This document shows, one piece after another, positions 33,746 through 44,507 of a stretch of DNA of 64,000 nucleotides (position 1 is its first letter; every line of letters begins with the position of its first letter). This DNA comes from Strongylocentrotus droebachiensis (lineage: Eukaryota; Echinodermata; Echinoidea; Camarodonta; Strongylocentrotidae), in contig JAVYIG010005400.1 of the NCBI GenBank assembly GCA_035222895.1, positions 62,001-126,000 of the forward strand, in the 5' to 3' direction. Position numbers and translations under genes: made by a program. The notes beneath the pieces were generated by a model. The model saw nothing but the letters and a program-made list of their open reading frames with translations, was not told the origin of the DNA and did no database searches.

Positions 33746-33844
33746 TATAGAAAGATGATCTGATAAAATGTTGGATACATAATTTATATAGGTTACAGGT
33801 CACGGAGGTCTATTTATGAAAGTACCGGTTTTTGCCTTGCTATT

Positions 33845-34042
33845 GCATACATGCCAACTGTTCAGATTAAAGAGGAACATTCCTCTTTTTGGGAGAAGAT
33901 AATTATCATTTTAGTGCAGGTGTTCCTCTTCCTGTACAAATTTGTCTGTAGTATTGAATAGGAGAGTTAGGATTGTTCCTCTTTTTTTTGAAAATAGCAT
34001 AATTTGTACAGATTTCTGATTTTCAAATGTTGGCATGTATGC
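33845..34042. mobile_element. 198-bp MITE, TATT duplication
   Basis: Starts GCATACATGCCAAC and ends GTTGGCATGTATGC, with TATT on both sides (33,841-33,844; 34,043-34,046). The surrounding family-C text is continuous once it is removed. Superfamily not assigned. Confidence 0.65.
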
Positions 34043-34186
34043 TATTGGGATATCTCAAAAACCATAAGAGGTATTAGCCTAAAACTTGGTGAAATTATGT
34101 ATCATCATTGGAAGACAATCTGATTAGATTGTTGGTAAATAGGTCAAAGGTCATGGAAGTCTATTTCTGAATTTGCAGTTTTGGAA

Positions 34187-34500
34187 ACGCCCCCCTCTCA
34201 AAAAATGAAATGGAAGCTCTAATTATTACCAATTATGTGAAAGAACATGTTTTTGATTAATACGTGATGATCCAAATTTTGCCAAGAAACCACCTACTAA
34301 TTGATATATTTGGCAAGTTATTATATCTATCCGGACCGGATAAAAATCGCGCACGTGTTGCGTAGTCCTATATTCGTCTTTCTATGTACAGTGCTTGTAA
34401 CTTTACCAAAACTGGGCCAATTTCTTATCATTTTGATGATTCCAGAATCTTGCAGTACACACCAATACTTCTTTCACAATTAATGCAATCGCATGACCAG
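34187..34500 (+). repeat. Second copy of the 7.2-8.2 kb repeat
   Basis: 'aaaaaatgaaatggaagctc', 'gtgaaagaacatgtttt', 'gaaaccacctactaa' and 'ctttctatgtacagtgcttg' match 7,260-7,420 joined to 8,060-8,200, that is, the element without the hAT MITE. It lies just upstream of SQOR exon 2. Confidence 0.7.
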
Positions 34501-34616
34501 AACTGGTCTTTACCCTTAACCATAAGAGTACCACTGAATTTGGGGCGGAGGCAAATACGAGACGCAGTCACATTTTTCTTGTCATATCATACTATTGTTG
34601 CCTGTGTATGGTACAG

Positions 34617-34799
34617 ATATGGTACAGTACTGCAGCCAAGCCTGCTCCTCAGACAAGCAAGTCCCCTGGGCCAGGTCCAGTGGCCAAGCAGAGCTACAAA
34701 TTTGTGATAGTTGGAGGAGGAACTGGAGGGCTGGCAGCTGCAAGCTTTTTATCCCGAAAGTTTGGACAAGGTCATGTTGCAGTGGTTGAACCTGCTGAG
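34617..34799 (+). CDS. SQOR: SQOR exon 2: FAD-binding Gly loop
   Basis: Codons 32-92 of sulfide:quinone oxidoreductase, the mitochondrial inner-membrane flavoprotein that oxidises H2S and passes electrons to ubiquinone. IWYSTAAKPAPQ is a plausible end of the presequence, then SYKFVIVGGGTGGLAAASFL (Rossmann GxGxxG loop, residues about 60-76) and VAVVEP, where Glu89 should bind the FAD ribose. Acceptor TATGGTACAG after a T-rich tract; donor GAG|GTGAGT at 34,800. Length 183 nt, phase 0 at both ends. Alternative AGs at 34,627 and 34,635 would break the phase with exon 1. Confidence 0.88.
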
Positions 34800-35003
34800 G
34801 TGAGTGAGTTGAAGGTTCAAGTTTTAAGCTGTAACATTAAGTTGTGTTTTTCTTTGGTCATACTGCTAGTGACCAAATTGATGAATTGTTATCATGGACA
34901 ATGCAGTCCCATTAAAAAAAAAGTAACTTTGTTTGAAATGTTGTTATTTATAACTTAAAACCATTAAATGTTGGTGAATTATTTTAACTGTTGTCCCGCT
35001 GCA

Positions 35004-35423
35004 CAGGCGGTACGCAGGGGGGGGGGGGGGGGAAGGGGGTTGGGGTTAAACCCTCACCCCCCCCCCCCCCCCCTTTTGAGTGTCAATTTTTTTTTTTTTT
35101 TTTTTAAATCCTAATGGATGACCTTAAAAAGATGACCTTACCCCCCCCCCCCCCCAACGAAACGGAATATCGATCAGTCAAATTTTCAAATTTCTGGACC
35201 CCCCCCCCCCCCAAAAAAAAAATGTCCTCTTACCCCCCCCCCCCGCTTTTTCAGCGGCTGGATAAGTTATTGCGAAATTTAAAAAAATGTCCTCTTAAAC
35301 CCCCCCCCCCCCCCCCAACCCCTGCTTATTCAGGGGCTGGCTGAGTCGTTGCGAAATTTTTGGCCCGATTTCAAAATGTCAAATCCCCCTCTTGAAAAAA
35401 TCCTGCGTACGCAACTGCCACTG
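35004..35423. mobile_element. G/C-run MITE in SQOR intron 2
   Basis: Left CAGGCGGTACGCAGG and right CCTGCGTACGC..TGCCACTG are inverted. The interior is a chain of C runs and A/T runs. No target duplication is visible. It belongs with the hAT-like G/C-rich group by composition and CAG/CTG ends. Confidence 0.5.
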
Positions 35424-35753
35424 CATATGTTATAACAAAACATGCAACATCATGGCCGGGATTTTTTTCTTCCCATATATACTCTTATATCTAAAGGCAA
35501 AGCTAGTTTCATTTATTAGACAGAAATTGATGTCATGGTGTGGTGTTCATCATATCAGCACGCGCATGGCCATGCATGCATTACTGTCTATTATTTCTAG
35601 TACTCAGATTGTGCGTGAGCTTGAGAGCTAGCAGCGCGATGCGTCTTTGAATTGCAAGCTCGTTTCTGTGAGGGCTCAGGCCGGGCGGTTATGGGTGCAA
35701 GGTAGAGCGATCAGAATCAGTAGCAACATACAGAGGCGGTTTTCAGGATTAGG

Positions 35754-36903
35754 CCCCCCAACAAAATCATTTGGTTGTCCTCGACCGCCCGCTCGTATAT
35801 ACCGTAATTAACAGTGTATAAACCGCCCTCTTGTATTAACCGCACCCCTCTTTTTCGCCCTTAATTTTTTTTTTTTTTTTTTTTTTTTTTTGTTGGTTGT
35901 TGCTGACTCTGTCGGCAGCAAGCCAGGTCCGTGTTAAAAAACCCACGCGGGAAGGCCTTTCATTTAACTGCGAGATGCAGCTGAATGTGTAAGAGCATTG
36001 ATGTAAATTTAAAAAACAGTAGAGGACCTAGGATATTAGAACCTTGTGGTACGCCGTGTAATAGAAGAAAAATTGGAGGAATTATTATTATAAACTACAT
36101 ATTGAGATCTATCAGAAAGATTACTTTCAAACCAAGATGACAGACAAATTTGAGTGTTGTTCTAGTTTCCGAATGGTGAGTCAACACACCGATTACTGAT
36201 TTGGTGGCAAAAAGGTGCGGTTTAAACACTGTTAATTACGGGAGGGGAGCAATCTTAAACGCCAAACATACCATTTTATGCATTTTGCAAGGATCAAAAT
36301 CTGTCCCGTTGCCAGTTTGGTCTTTTCAGTACGCAATTCTGTATTTATTAAACTTGCCATTTTTATTTTTCTATATTCAAATCAGGTTCTGAGCATTCTT
36401 TAAATCATTTTAAAGTCCATCTGTACTAGTTTACAGACCACCCTGCAAAGTCACTGGACAGGTGGTTATCTCATCAAATCAGCTCTTAGTTAACATACGA
36501 TAAAGAGGATCATGGGGGGACCAATGGTCACCAATTGTTTGCTAAATAGAGGGCGCAAATATAGCTATAAGTACCGTAGTACAGTGGGGATTTAAAAGGT
36601 GCTGTATTTCAAAGCCAAAAATACTTTCTGAGTTGGTCTTGATATTATTGTACATGAAACTAGTCTTTTACCATATCAAAGTGTTGTATTGACTTTGTTA
36701 AATGCTTGACATCCCAATGATTTTGGGTTTTTTTTATGGAAAAATATTTTTTATAAAAAAAAAAAAAAAAAAAAAAAAGACCCCTAAAAAATGAAATTTA
36801 AAAAAAAAAAAAAAAAAAAATCTGCCCGCCCGCCTGCCCCTACTCCAGAAAAGCAATCGAGGACAACCAAATTATTCATTTTTTTTTTTTTTGGGGGGGG
36901 GGG
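35754..36903. mobile_element. Inverted-repeat element in SQOR intron 2
   Basis: ATTTGGTTGTCCTCGA near 35,769 is inverted at 36,857 (TCGAGGACAACCAAAT), each beside a C or G run, so about 1.15 kb is bracketed by inverted ends of roughly 30 bp. The interior holds a LINE fragment, long A runs and a CCCGCC block. Superfamily unknown. Confidence 0.5.
35960..36150 (-). pseudogene. LINE RT fragment
   Basis: Minus strand reads LSDRSQYVVYNNNSSN then GVPQGSNILGPLLFFKF, the conserved RT motif before the active site. Only about 60 residues remain, with a frameshift. Confidence 0.62.
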
Positions 36904-37175
36904 ACCTTATAGGGGGCAATTTTGAGACTCACTGGGGCGAAATCGCACATTGCCCCATGTATTTCCAATCCTGCTTCTGACTCATTTAAAGTTAGGTCAT
37001 GAAATGTGTTGATTTTGTTCACCTCAGGTTTTGTGAACTCCTTCCTAGTGAACATTCAGAAACTATCGAAACCCCCCTTCCCTCTCCCCACTACCCTTCC
37101 CCCCTTTGGTTCTGTAATTGTTGAGTCGTAGCTTCATGCCAATTAAGGATTAAATTAAAAGTCTGATCAAAGACA

Positions 37176-37410
37176 TCAAGGTTTTATGCCACCAAAGGTG
37201 GTGCCAGAGTCATGTTTTTTTAATTTTTTGTCCATATGTCCATCCTGCCTTTCTTTACTGCGATAACTTGAGAACCGTTGACAAATCAAATTTGGATAAA
37301 GTACATATGAGCATGGACATGATATGAGCATGCAAGGATGAACTGATGGTAATTTTAGGTGGAAGAGGTCAAAGGTCAAATGCCTCAAGGTAAAACAATA
37401 GTGAAAAGCT
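37176..37410 (+). mobile_element. Helitron-like C fragment, 5' part
   Basis: 'ttttatgccaccaaaggtgg' plus 'gataacttgagaaccgttga' and 'gaggtcaaaggtcaaatgcct' match the start and body of family C. The 3' palindrome and CTAG are absent. Confidence 0.6.
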
Positions 37411-37683
37411 AGCAGAAAATATCTCCTTAGTGCAGTAACTCAAAAAACGAAACAGCATTACCGTAATCTTGTTAAATTCTGTTAAAATCTATTAAAGCCT
37501 TGATCAGAATTTTTCAAATGTAGAATTCAGTGAATCATATAATGGTCAGGTATTACATATTGAAAGCAGAAATGGATTTCTAATGTACAAGTAGATACAA
37601 TTTGCCATTGCACAGAAATATCCCATGCACATTTGATGTAACACCCAAATGCTCTTTCTTATACTGTCTTACTTTACAAATAG

Positions 37684-37908
37684 CATCATTTCTACCAGGC
37701 AATGTGGACAATGGTTGGTGGAGGGATCAAAACCAAGGAGCAGTCAATGCGCACCATGGCATCTGTAATGCCAAAAAAAGTGGACTGGAAGAAAGATAGA
37801 GCTATTACCTTTGACCCAGAGAACAATCTAATAACTACCGAGAGTGGCACCAACCTGGAATATGAGTACCTTGTTGTTGCTATGGGTCTTCAGTTGAACT
37901 TTCACGCT
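37684..37908 (+). CDS. SQOR: SQOR exon 3
   Basis: Codons 93-167. It opens HHFYQAMWTMVGGG, which joins in phase to the PAE end of exon 2 and matches the ERHFYQPxWTxVGxG block of animal SQOR from memory. It continues ASVMPKKVDWKKD, ITTESGTNLEYEYLVVAMG and LQLNFHA: the second FAD-contacting segment with the [LIV]xAxG turn. Acceptor TTTACAAATAG ends 37,683; donor GT at 37,909. Length 225 nt, phase 0. Homology to the vertebrate enzyme is clear throughout. Confidence 0.92.
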
Positions 37909-38853
37909 GTGAGTTGCTTGAGTAACACCCCAAGAAATAATTTGAATTATTCTGAGAGATTTATTGTATTCTTGCCCATTAATCTACAAGATCCCCTACC
38001 AAAGTGTATACAAGAGGCATAAAGCAAGAAAATGTAGTTTATCAGCACGACGTGGGCATCACCATTTTCTTGTTAATGTGACGTACTATGCGAAGTAGTT
38101 TATCAAGTAAATGTATACAAATTTATGGAACCTTCTATTCCAGGTTTGTGTGGTAATGAAGTATTTCATTCATCTGCTATTATCCTTTTTGTTCTACAAT
38201 TGCCAGAACACAAATTGCATAAGTAAGTGGTTTCGCACCAATGAAATAGATTTGTCAACTGCTATATTCTAGTATTAAAAATATAGAGTTACAATTGTTC
38301 CCATGTTATATGTTTTTTACCAAATATAATTGTTACCCCCTCAGCTACGAATTTCCCTTATTTAATAGTAAAGGTATTATTAATTTAAAAAGTCTTTCCA
38401 ACTAAAGCTAATGATACATGTACAACTTTGCCTGTTACGTCGCATGTTCTAGAAAATGGCTGCCCCGATGTCGTGCTAAAAGGCATTGTATCATGGCAAG
38501 AATATCTTTATTTATAATCACTTTCGCACTTTCATAAGGAATATTTTACATCAAGTGGCAAGAATATATATCTCAGTTTTCAGAATACCTTCACTTATTC
38601 TTTGGGGGGATGTCTCCTTTACAAATCACTTTTATACTAGAGTCAGTAATGTCCAAATGAAAGGAATGATGCTCTACCATAAGAGCTCTGGATAAGGAAG
38701 GTTTTAAAGAAAGGAGGAGGTATATAGCACAATCTGATTGTCACCTTATTCTGAAAATGACTGTTGGCATACATATGGGTAGGAGTCCTGTACTGCATGA
38801 GCAGATAAGAATTATTGTTGCTGGGTAGTGTGAAAGCGTGCCCCTCCCCTTTT
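37909..38853. other. SQOR intron 3, 5' part, nothing recognised
   Basis: AT-rich intronic DNA without exons or clear element ends. Confidence 0.5.
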
Positions 38854-39499
38854 TATGCCTCCGTTACAAAGTAGCCGGAGGCATAATGTTTTCTGGTTGT
38901 CCGTCCGTACGTACGTCCGTCTGTCCGTCCGTCCGTACGTCCCGTTCTCGTGGTTGCGTTATCTCAAGAACCAATTGATGGATTCCCTCCAAACTTAGAT
39001 CATGTATGTATCTTACAGAGCCAATGAACTGATTAGATTTTGGGGTCACAAGGTTGAAGGTCAAAGGTCACAGGGCTCATTATATATGCAAAAACAGCTT
39101 GTGATCGCGTTATCTCAAGAACCGGTTGATGGATTCCTGCCAAACTCAGGTCATGTATGTATCTTACAGAGCCAATGAGCTGATTGGATTTTGGGGTCAG
39201 GAGGTCAAAGGTCACAGGGCTCATTATGTATGCACAAATAGCTTGTGATCGCATTAACATGAGAACCAATAGACAGAATACTATCAAACTCAAGACATGT
39301 ACATGTATCTTGCAGAGCCAATGAACTGATTAGATTTTAGGGTCATCAGGTCAAAGGGCTCATTATGTATGCGTATAAATAGCTTGTGAGTGCATTATCA
39401 TTAAAACTGACAGATGGATGATAATCAAACTTGAATTTTTGTAATTGCTCTATGGCGGAGGCATCATTTTTGACTGCGCGCAGTCAAAATACCATCTAG
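38854..39499 (+). mobile_element. Helitron-like C, complete copy 2
   Basis: Begins ATGCCTCCG with hairpin partner CGGAGGCAT (38,874), has a GTCCGTCC tract, four body repeats, then CGGAGGCAT, palindrome TTTTGACTGCGCGCAGTCAA (39,468 on) and CTAG (39,496-39,499) before T. Inserted in a T run. Same ends as 10,632-11,422 but shorter, 646 bp. Confidence 0.75.
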
Positions 39500-39710
39500 T
39501 TTTCCTTTTCTTTGTGATGCCTGATTCTTCCATAATGATTATGGTGTCATATGATGAGGAGAATATGACCTCTCTGTGACCATGAGCAGCTTCCTTTGAA
39601 AATCAGTTTGGATGATTGAGCCTCTAACAGTGCCACTTCAGACTGTCCGAAATAAGTTATGCATGATTTGTAGATCATGTGCATATGAAAGAAAAAAGAC
39701 TGAGCTTTTA

Positions 39711-41345
39711 GTGTGGTACGGTATGTCACTGAAACAGCTCCCGTAGGATTTTTGTGCCAAAGTTGCTTTCTTGTTGTTGCTGTTTTGGCTTCAAAAGGGT
39801 CCCAATTGGCCTAAAATGATGGGGTTCAAATTTTCAGACCCCTCCTTCATTTCCTGGGGGGTCCTAGACCGGGAGCCAGGGGGGTCAACCTAGCTGGGAA
39901 GGAAACCAATTTTCATGTGCACAGATGTAAAGATCGCATAGCTCCACATAACAAATTGACCGTCTGGTATGTTCTAAGTGGTGGGTGTGGCCAGGGGGAC
40001 GCCCCCACAAAAAGGCCCTTTTGATGATAAAATAGTATTATGTAAATAATATTCTAAGGAAACCTTGAACCACCATGAGTTTGGTTTCATATGAAAGAGA
40101 GTTAAATTATCTACATTTGATACCAATTTCCAGGAATTTGGGATTAATTAACATCGCAAATTTAAGTAAAAACATGATTTTTGTGATTTTTTTCGAAAAA
40201 TTGAATTTTATCAAAAAACATTATTTTCCTTATATCAAAATCGGAGAATTGCATTTTTTCATAACTTTCCAGGAATTTGCTTATGTACAACGACAATATC
40301 CTGTGCGAGGGAGAGGTTTATATATCGTTTCAATAAAAAGTTATAGCAATCCAAAGTTATTGATTTGATTTCCACAAAAAACAAAATTTTTGCCCACATG
40401 TGTATTAACTGTATGCATTTACGTGCATTGTGTATTAAGGACCTGTTTGGTGTATTTACATCAAGTTTTAAAGATAACTTTGAACTAAAACCTCTAATCA
40501 CCATGTATTTGGTGTCGAAAGATGGATAATTAAAATACCTTCATTCTGATATCAATTTCCATGAGTGATGTAGTGTGTGAAATACAAATTTTGAGCCAAA
40601 AATGTGCTTTATTGTAGATATTCCTCTGTTTTTTGCCAGTATATCGGTATATTAACTAGACAAACGTGATTATACACTTAGTAGTGCGGAAAGTTCAAAG
40701 GATTTAGAGCGCTGAGTGCAATTGTTAAGTTCTCCCCTACTCTGGGATGTTTCAGGAAATGTGGACAGTGGCAGTTGCCTCCCCCCCTCCCCCCCCCCCC
40801 CCCACCACCCCACCCCCCCCCCCCCTTCCAGTCGCTTGTCATAATCTTGCCCATGACCAAGAAAAGTGCATCGATCAACATGAATATAACATAATATTGC
40901 CATGTTTGGTTTAATGGTTTATTTTGCCTGACTTCTAAGAAAACACGTGTATGCTTGTAAGCAACCAATACTCTGCATTATCCCTATTGTGATTAGATTA
41001 GAATGACATAAACTTCTCATAAAATAGTTTCGGCTAGGTATGCAAAGTTATTTTTTCTCTGGATTACAAGTAATTCAGTACAAAAATTGAAGGAACATTA
41101 TGAAACTACTTGATTCGATTGAATCTTTGTGTGTTTCAAATAGGAAGTTCCACAACTACAATTGAAATCAATTTGAAATCTTTTCTGCTTAGCCATGAAT
41201 AATTTAAAATCGTTACTAACTGCTTGAACTTCTAAGGATCTCACGATTTGATGATTGGAAAATGTCATTAGGTACCAGCTTATAATTTTGGTAACATGTC
41301 ACCGTCTACATTGGTGTTCTATCATGCCCGTTGCATAAATCATAT
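39711..41345 (+). repeat. Large inverted repeat, left arm (SQOR intron 3)
   Basis: The arm is the reverse complement of 44,508-46,472, from 'gtgtggtacggtatgt' at the outer end to 'ctacattggtgttctat' at the inner end. Most of it aligns without large gaps; a C run at 40,785-40,826 marks where the right arm has about 370 extra bases. The loop is about 3.2 kb. Small open frames at 40,075-40,368 have a compensated frameshift between arms and are not conserved as protein. Confidence 0.85.
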
Positions 41346-41722
41346 GGTCATTTTAAACAAAGATTATTTTTTTTAAAATCAGAATAAAATAAAATGTAAA
41401 CTTGTCGTAGCTTGTTTCCTTTGAAATAATGTTCGACTTACAGTTTCACCGGTGACACTGTCATAGACAATCTTTGATTACTTCTGTTTATTGAATTTTA
41501 ATTGGGATGTGAGCAACAAGGAAAGAAGAAATTAAGTCAATGTGCTAATTGTGCTTAACTTTTAAATCGGCATGTAATACTCTGCAAGTTCAAGCTAGTA
41601 AATGTGCTACAACTGATCATTTCAAGCGTATTATGTACCATATACGATTCAACTCAAGTAGGCACAATATTTCTGGCAAATTATTTGGTACGTAAATGTA
41701 CATAAATAATGCATGACATGGA

Positions 41723-41770
41723 CTAACTCCAGGAAGATCCGACGCCGGCGTCGGAGCTTCCTGGAGTTAG
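41723..41770. repeat. 48-bp near-perfect palindrome
   Basis: CTAACTCCAGGAAG..TCCGACGCC / GGCGTCGGA..CTTCCTGGAGTTAG, 23 of 24 pairs with one A-G mismatch and no loop. GC-rich centre in AT-rich DNA. Confidence 0.92.
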
Positions 41771-42061
41771 ACATGTTTTAATATTGCTTTATTTTATCTC
41801 AGATGGATTTTTCCTTGATGTTGAAAACATTATGTGTTGCGTTGTGATATTGCCTTTAGAAATACAATTATTAAAGGCGTTGCATAAAGCATTTGGTTGG
41901 ACATTGTTTTGTGAATTTTAATAACCCAATAACAGTGATTACTATACAGGCCTAGGTAAAGATAAGTAGAGTTCGAAAAAGATCGTCATTGACTTTTACA
42001 GTAGCACAAGGCTTACGGTAAGTTAAATTGTAGGGTATATAGCTCTTAATTGTTATCGTAT

Positions 42062-42340
42062 TCATATCAGGAAGGAGTGCTGGAAAGGGACGTTTAAACC
42101 GAAGTACAATTTGCCTTTCACATAGTCCCGCAAGGTTTCTCTCAACAATCTATATCTAGCATCAAATAGGGCGTCTGGCAGTCGCTCCCCACCATTTAAA
42201 TCATCTGGCAATGGCCGTTTGTGTATCTTTGGCCTGTGGCGAATATTTTCATATAGGTTCCATTTGGGTTCGCTTTCAAGCTGATCTAGCTCAATATTGA
42301 GGTTCGGGTATTTTAGGGACGTCTGACAGACATCCCCCAC
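42062..42340 (-). CDS. Unidentified ORF in inverted-repeat loop
   Basis: 92 codons, 42,340 to 42,062 on the minus strand, with a protein-like composition (KYPNLNIELDQLESEPKWNL, KIHKRPLPDDLNGGERLPDA, YVKGKLYFGLNVPF). No family recognised. It starts just downstream of a C run and could be an exon of a transposon protein or a chance ORF. It runs opposite to SQOR. Confidence 0.3.
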   Translation of the reverse strand: MGDVCQTSLKYPNLNIELDQLESEPKWNLYENIRHRPKIHKRPLPDDLNGGERLPDALFDARYRLLRETLRDYVKGKLYFGLNVPFQHSFLI

Positions 42341-42628
42341 CCCCCCCCCCCCCCCAGGCGCGCCGGAAGCAGTTTGGGATTGGGGGAGGTGGCAAACATT
42401 CCAGGGGGCTCACCTTTCAGGAGCAGTGGCGTAATGAGCAAAAACGTTTTTGGGGGGCAGAAGAAAAATCTGCACCACCCTGGCACCACTCTTACACGTT
42501 ACATGCCGGCCCCATGGAACGTTTTTCAAAGTGGAGTATTAATGATCAGGTAGAGCGGAGCGAGTGCAGCGTAAATTGGCGTGGGTCCTGTGTCTTTGCC
42601 CCGGCGGGGTCAAGGGGCGAAGCCCTCA

Positions 42629-42920
42629 TAAGCTGCACAGGTTATAGGCATTAAATTACGGTCAGATAAGCATATTTAGATACCTTATTTGTGACACTGG
42701 CAGGTCACTAATTGAAGTAGGGTCCAGGGGGCTGTGTCCCATGAAGCTCAGCGTTTAAGGCATTTAATTATGGTCAGATGAGCATTCAGGAACCCGTCTT
42801 ATGGCCCTTGGTGAGATCCAGGGTGTGGAGCCCCTGGAAGCTCAGGGGTTTTAGGTATTTAATTACGATCAGAAGAGTATATTTTGATACCTCATTTGTG
42901 ACACTGGCAGGTCATTCATT
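42629..42920. repeat. Three degenerate ~105-bp repeats
   Basis: 'gcattaaattacggtcagat', 'gcatttaattatggtcagat' and 'gtatttaattacgatcagaa' at about 42,649, 42,757 and 42,858, each preceded by 'aagct'. The first and third also share 'tttgtgacactggcaggtca'. Confidence 0.6.
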
Positions 42921-43416
42921 CTTTTCATCCCTACCGTTCTGCAGGCCCTGACATGAAGGCTTCTAAATAAGCATATTTGTTTGCCTAATTGTAAATTTGG
43001 GAGACTTGTCATTTTCCAATAAAGGCATACAAAAGTATAATTTACCTCCTAAAAAGAGAAAAAATCACTGAAAAATCATGTCATTTCAGCAACATGTTCA
43101 AAAAGACCATATGATTTATGCAACCGGCATGATAGGGTGACGCGTATGACCGTTACCACAAATGCAAATGACCCCCTTTTGCGGTCAATTTCAAGGACAT
43201 TTTGTGACATTTAACCCCCTTTTTTACGTCAAAACAAGGACAAAATCGTACTTCGGAATACCCCTATTTCTAAAACTGTAAGGACATTTTCACAAATTTA
43301 CCCCTATTTTTACCATATTTCAAGGACAAGACATTTATACCTTTTTTCATTAACATAAAGGTGTCGAAGACACGTGTCCTTGAATTACAAGTTCACACAC
43401 AAGTAATAATCAGTTC

Positions 43417-43665
43417 ATGGTGGATGGTAATTTTGACAAAGAACTATGGTAACCATGGATATCAGTACCATGGTTACTAAGGATCTTTGTCCAAATAAGA
43501 ATATGGTAACCATGGTTCTCGTTATCATGGTTACCATGGATCTTTGTCCAAATAAGAACTATGGTAACCATGGTTCTCGGTACCATGGTTACCATGGATC
43601 TTTGTCCAAATTACCAACCACCATAAGAACCATGTCAACCATGGTACTGAAAACCCTGGTAACAC
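43417..43665. repeat. Palindromic GGTAACCATGG minisatellite
   Basis: About three to four units of roughly 60 bp built from GGTAACCATGGTT and GGATCTTTGTCCAAATA. The ends are inverted (TTCATGGTGGATGGTAATTT / AAATTACCAACCACCAT), so the array is itself a foldback. Confidence 0.75.
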
Positions 43666-44507
43666 CATGGTACTTTTTTTTTTTTTTTTTTTTTTCAATT
43701 TGTGAAAATCCCGCCCACTAATTTTGCATCTATGCACTTGCACGTAGACCAGCGCAGCAGCAAAGGATAATGATAGGCTATAGTCCAGTAGAAATTAAAT
43801 AAAAATTATGTACTTACAGTCTTGCAATTTAATAAGACAGCTGAAAAACCATATAATAAAGTTCTATTTCAAAGTAAACATAAAATTCAGCCACCTCATT
43901 TTTAAAATTATTATTTGCGATTGGATCAAATTTAACAAATTAACTGCAGGGCAACTCCGGTCCAGGCCACCATGCACCAGGTAGCTCCGATGCAATGCAG
44001 GGGAGCCCCTGGGCCTACTGGGCTGCCAGGGCCCCTTTTAGGCTATAGTTCCATCGATTTCTAGATCCTTTACGGTTGAATGAGTTAGGGCGGTATGTGT
44101 GCTCTGCTTGATTCATTCTAGCATATTGACATCATTGTTGCTAATTACCATGCTAAATCATGTGGCCGGACCGGTACGTATTCGGTACATGCATATCATA
44201 TTGCATATATGTGGAGGATTTTTTTCTCAACGATATCGAAATGAGCGACGCAAACGCGTGCGTTCTCCCGAATCGGTGTACAAAATAATGATGCCGCAGG
44301 CGACTCGGCTCTGATAAATTTTTTTCCCGGTTTTCTCTTTTCCTTTTTCCTGACCCCTATTTATCAATTTCCAGGACACCTGTGCACCCCTATTTTCTAT
44401 GTTTCGAAGAATATTTTGTCCGCGGACATTGCTTGAAATTAACCCCTTTTTCCGCGATTATGGTAATGATCATGCAGTCCCTAATTCACATTTAGTGACC
44501 CTACCGG

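Larger units (their letters stand above)
32236..34180 (+). mobile_element. Helitron-like C remnant, twice interrupted
   Basis: Segments 32,236-32,396, 33,748-33,844 and 34,043-34,180 together read as the family-C body ('tctgattagattttggg', 'tatctcaaaaacca', 'aggtcaaaggtca'). Two DNA elements (32,397-33,745 and 33,845-34,042) break it. The C-type termini are missing. Confidence 0.6.
41320..43140. mobile_element. Possible element inside the inverted-repeat loop
   Basis: CTATCATGCCCGTTGCATAA and ATCATATGGTC (41,322-41,355) recur inverted at 43,108-43,138 (GACCATATGAT, TTATGCAACCGGCATGATAG). The bracketed 1.8 kb contains the palindrome at 41,723 and the minus-strand ORF at 42,062. It may be a DNA transposon, or the pairing may be a further layer of a larger foldback. 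Confidence 0.45.
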
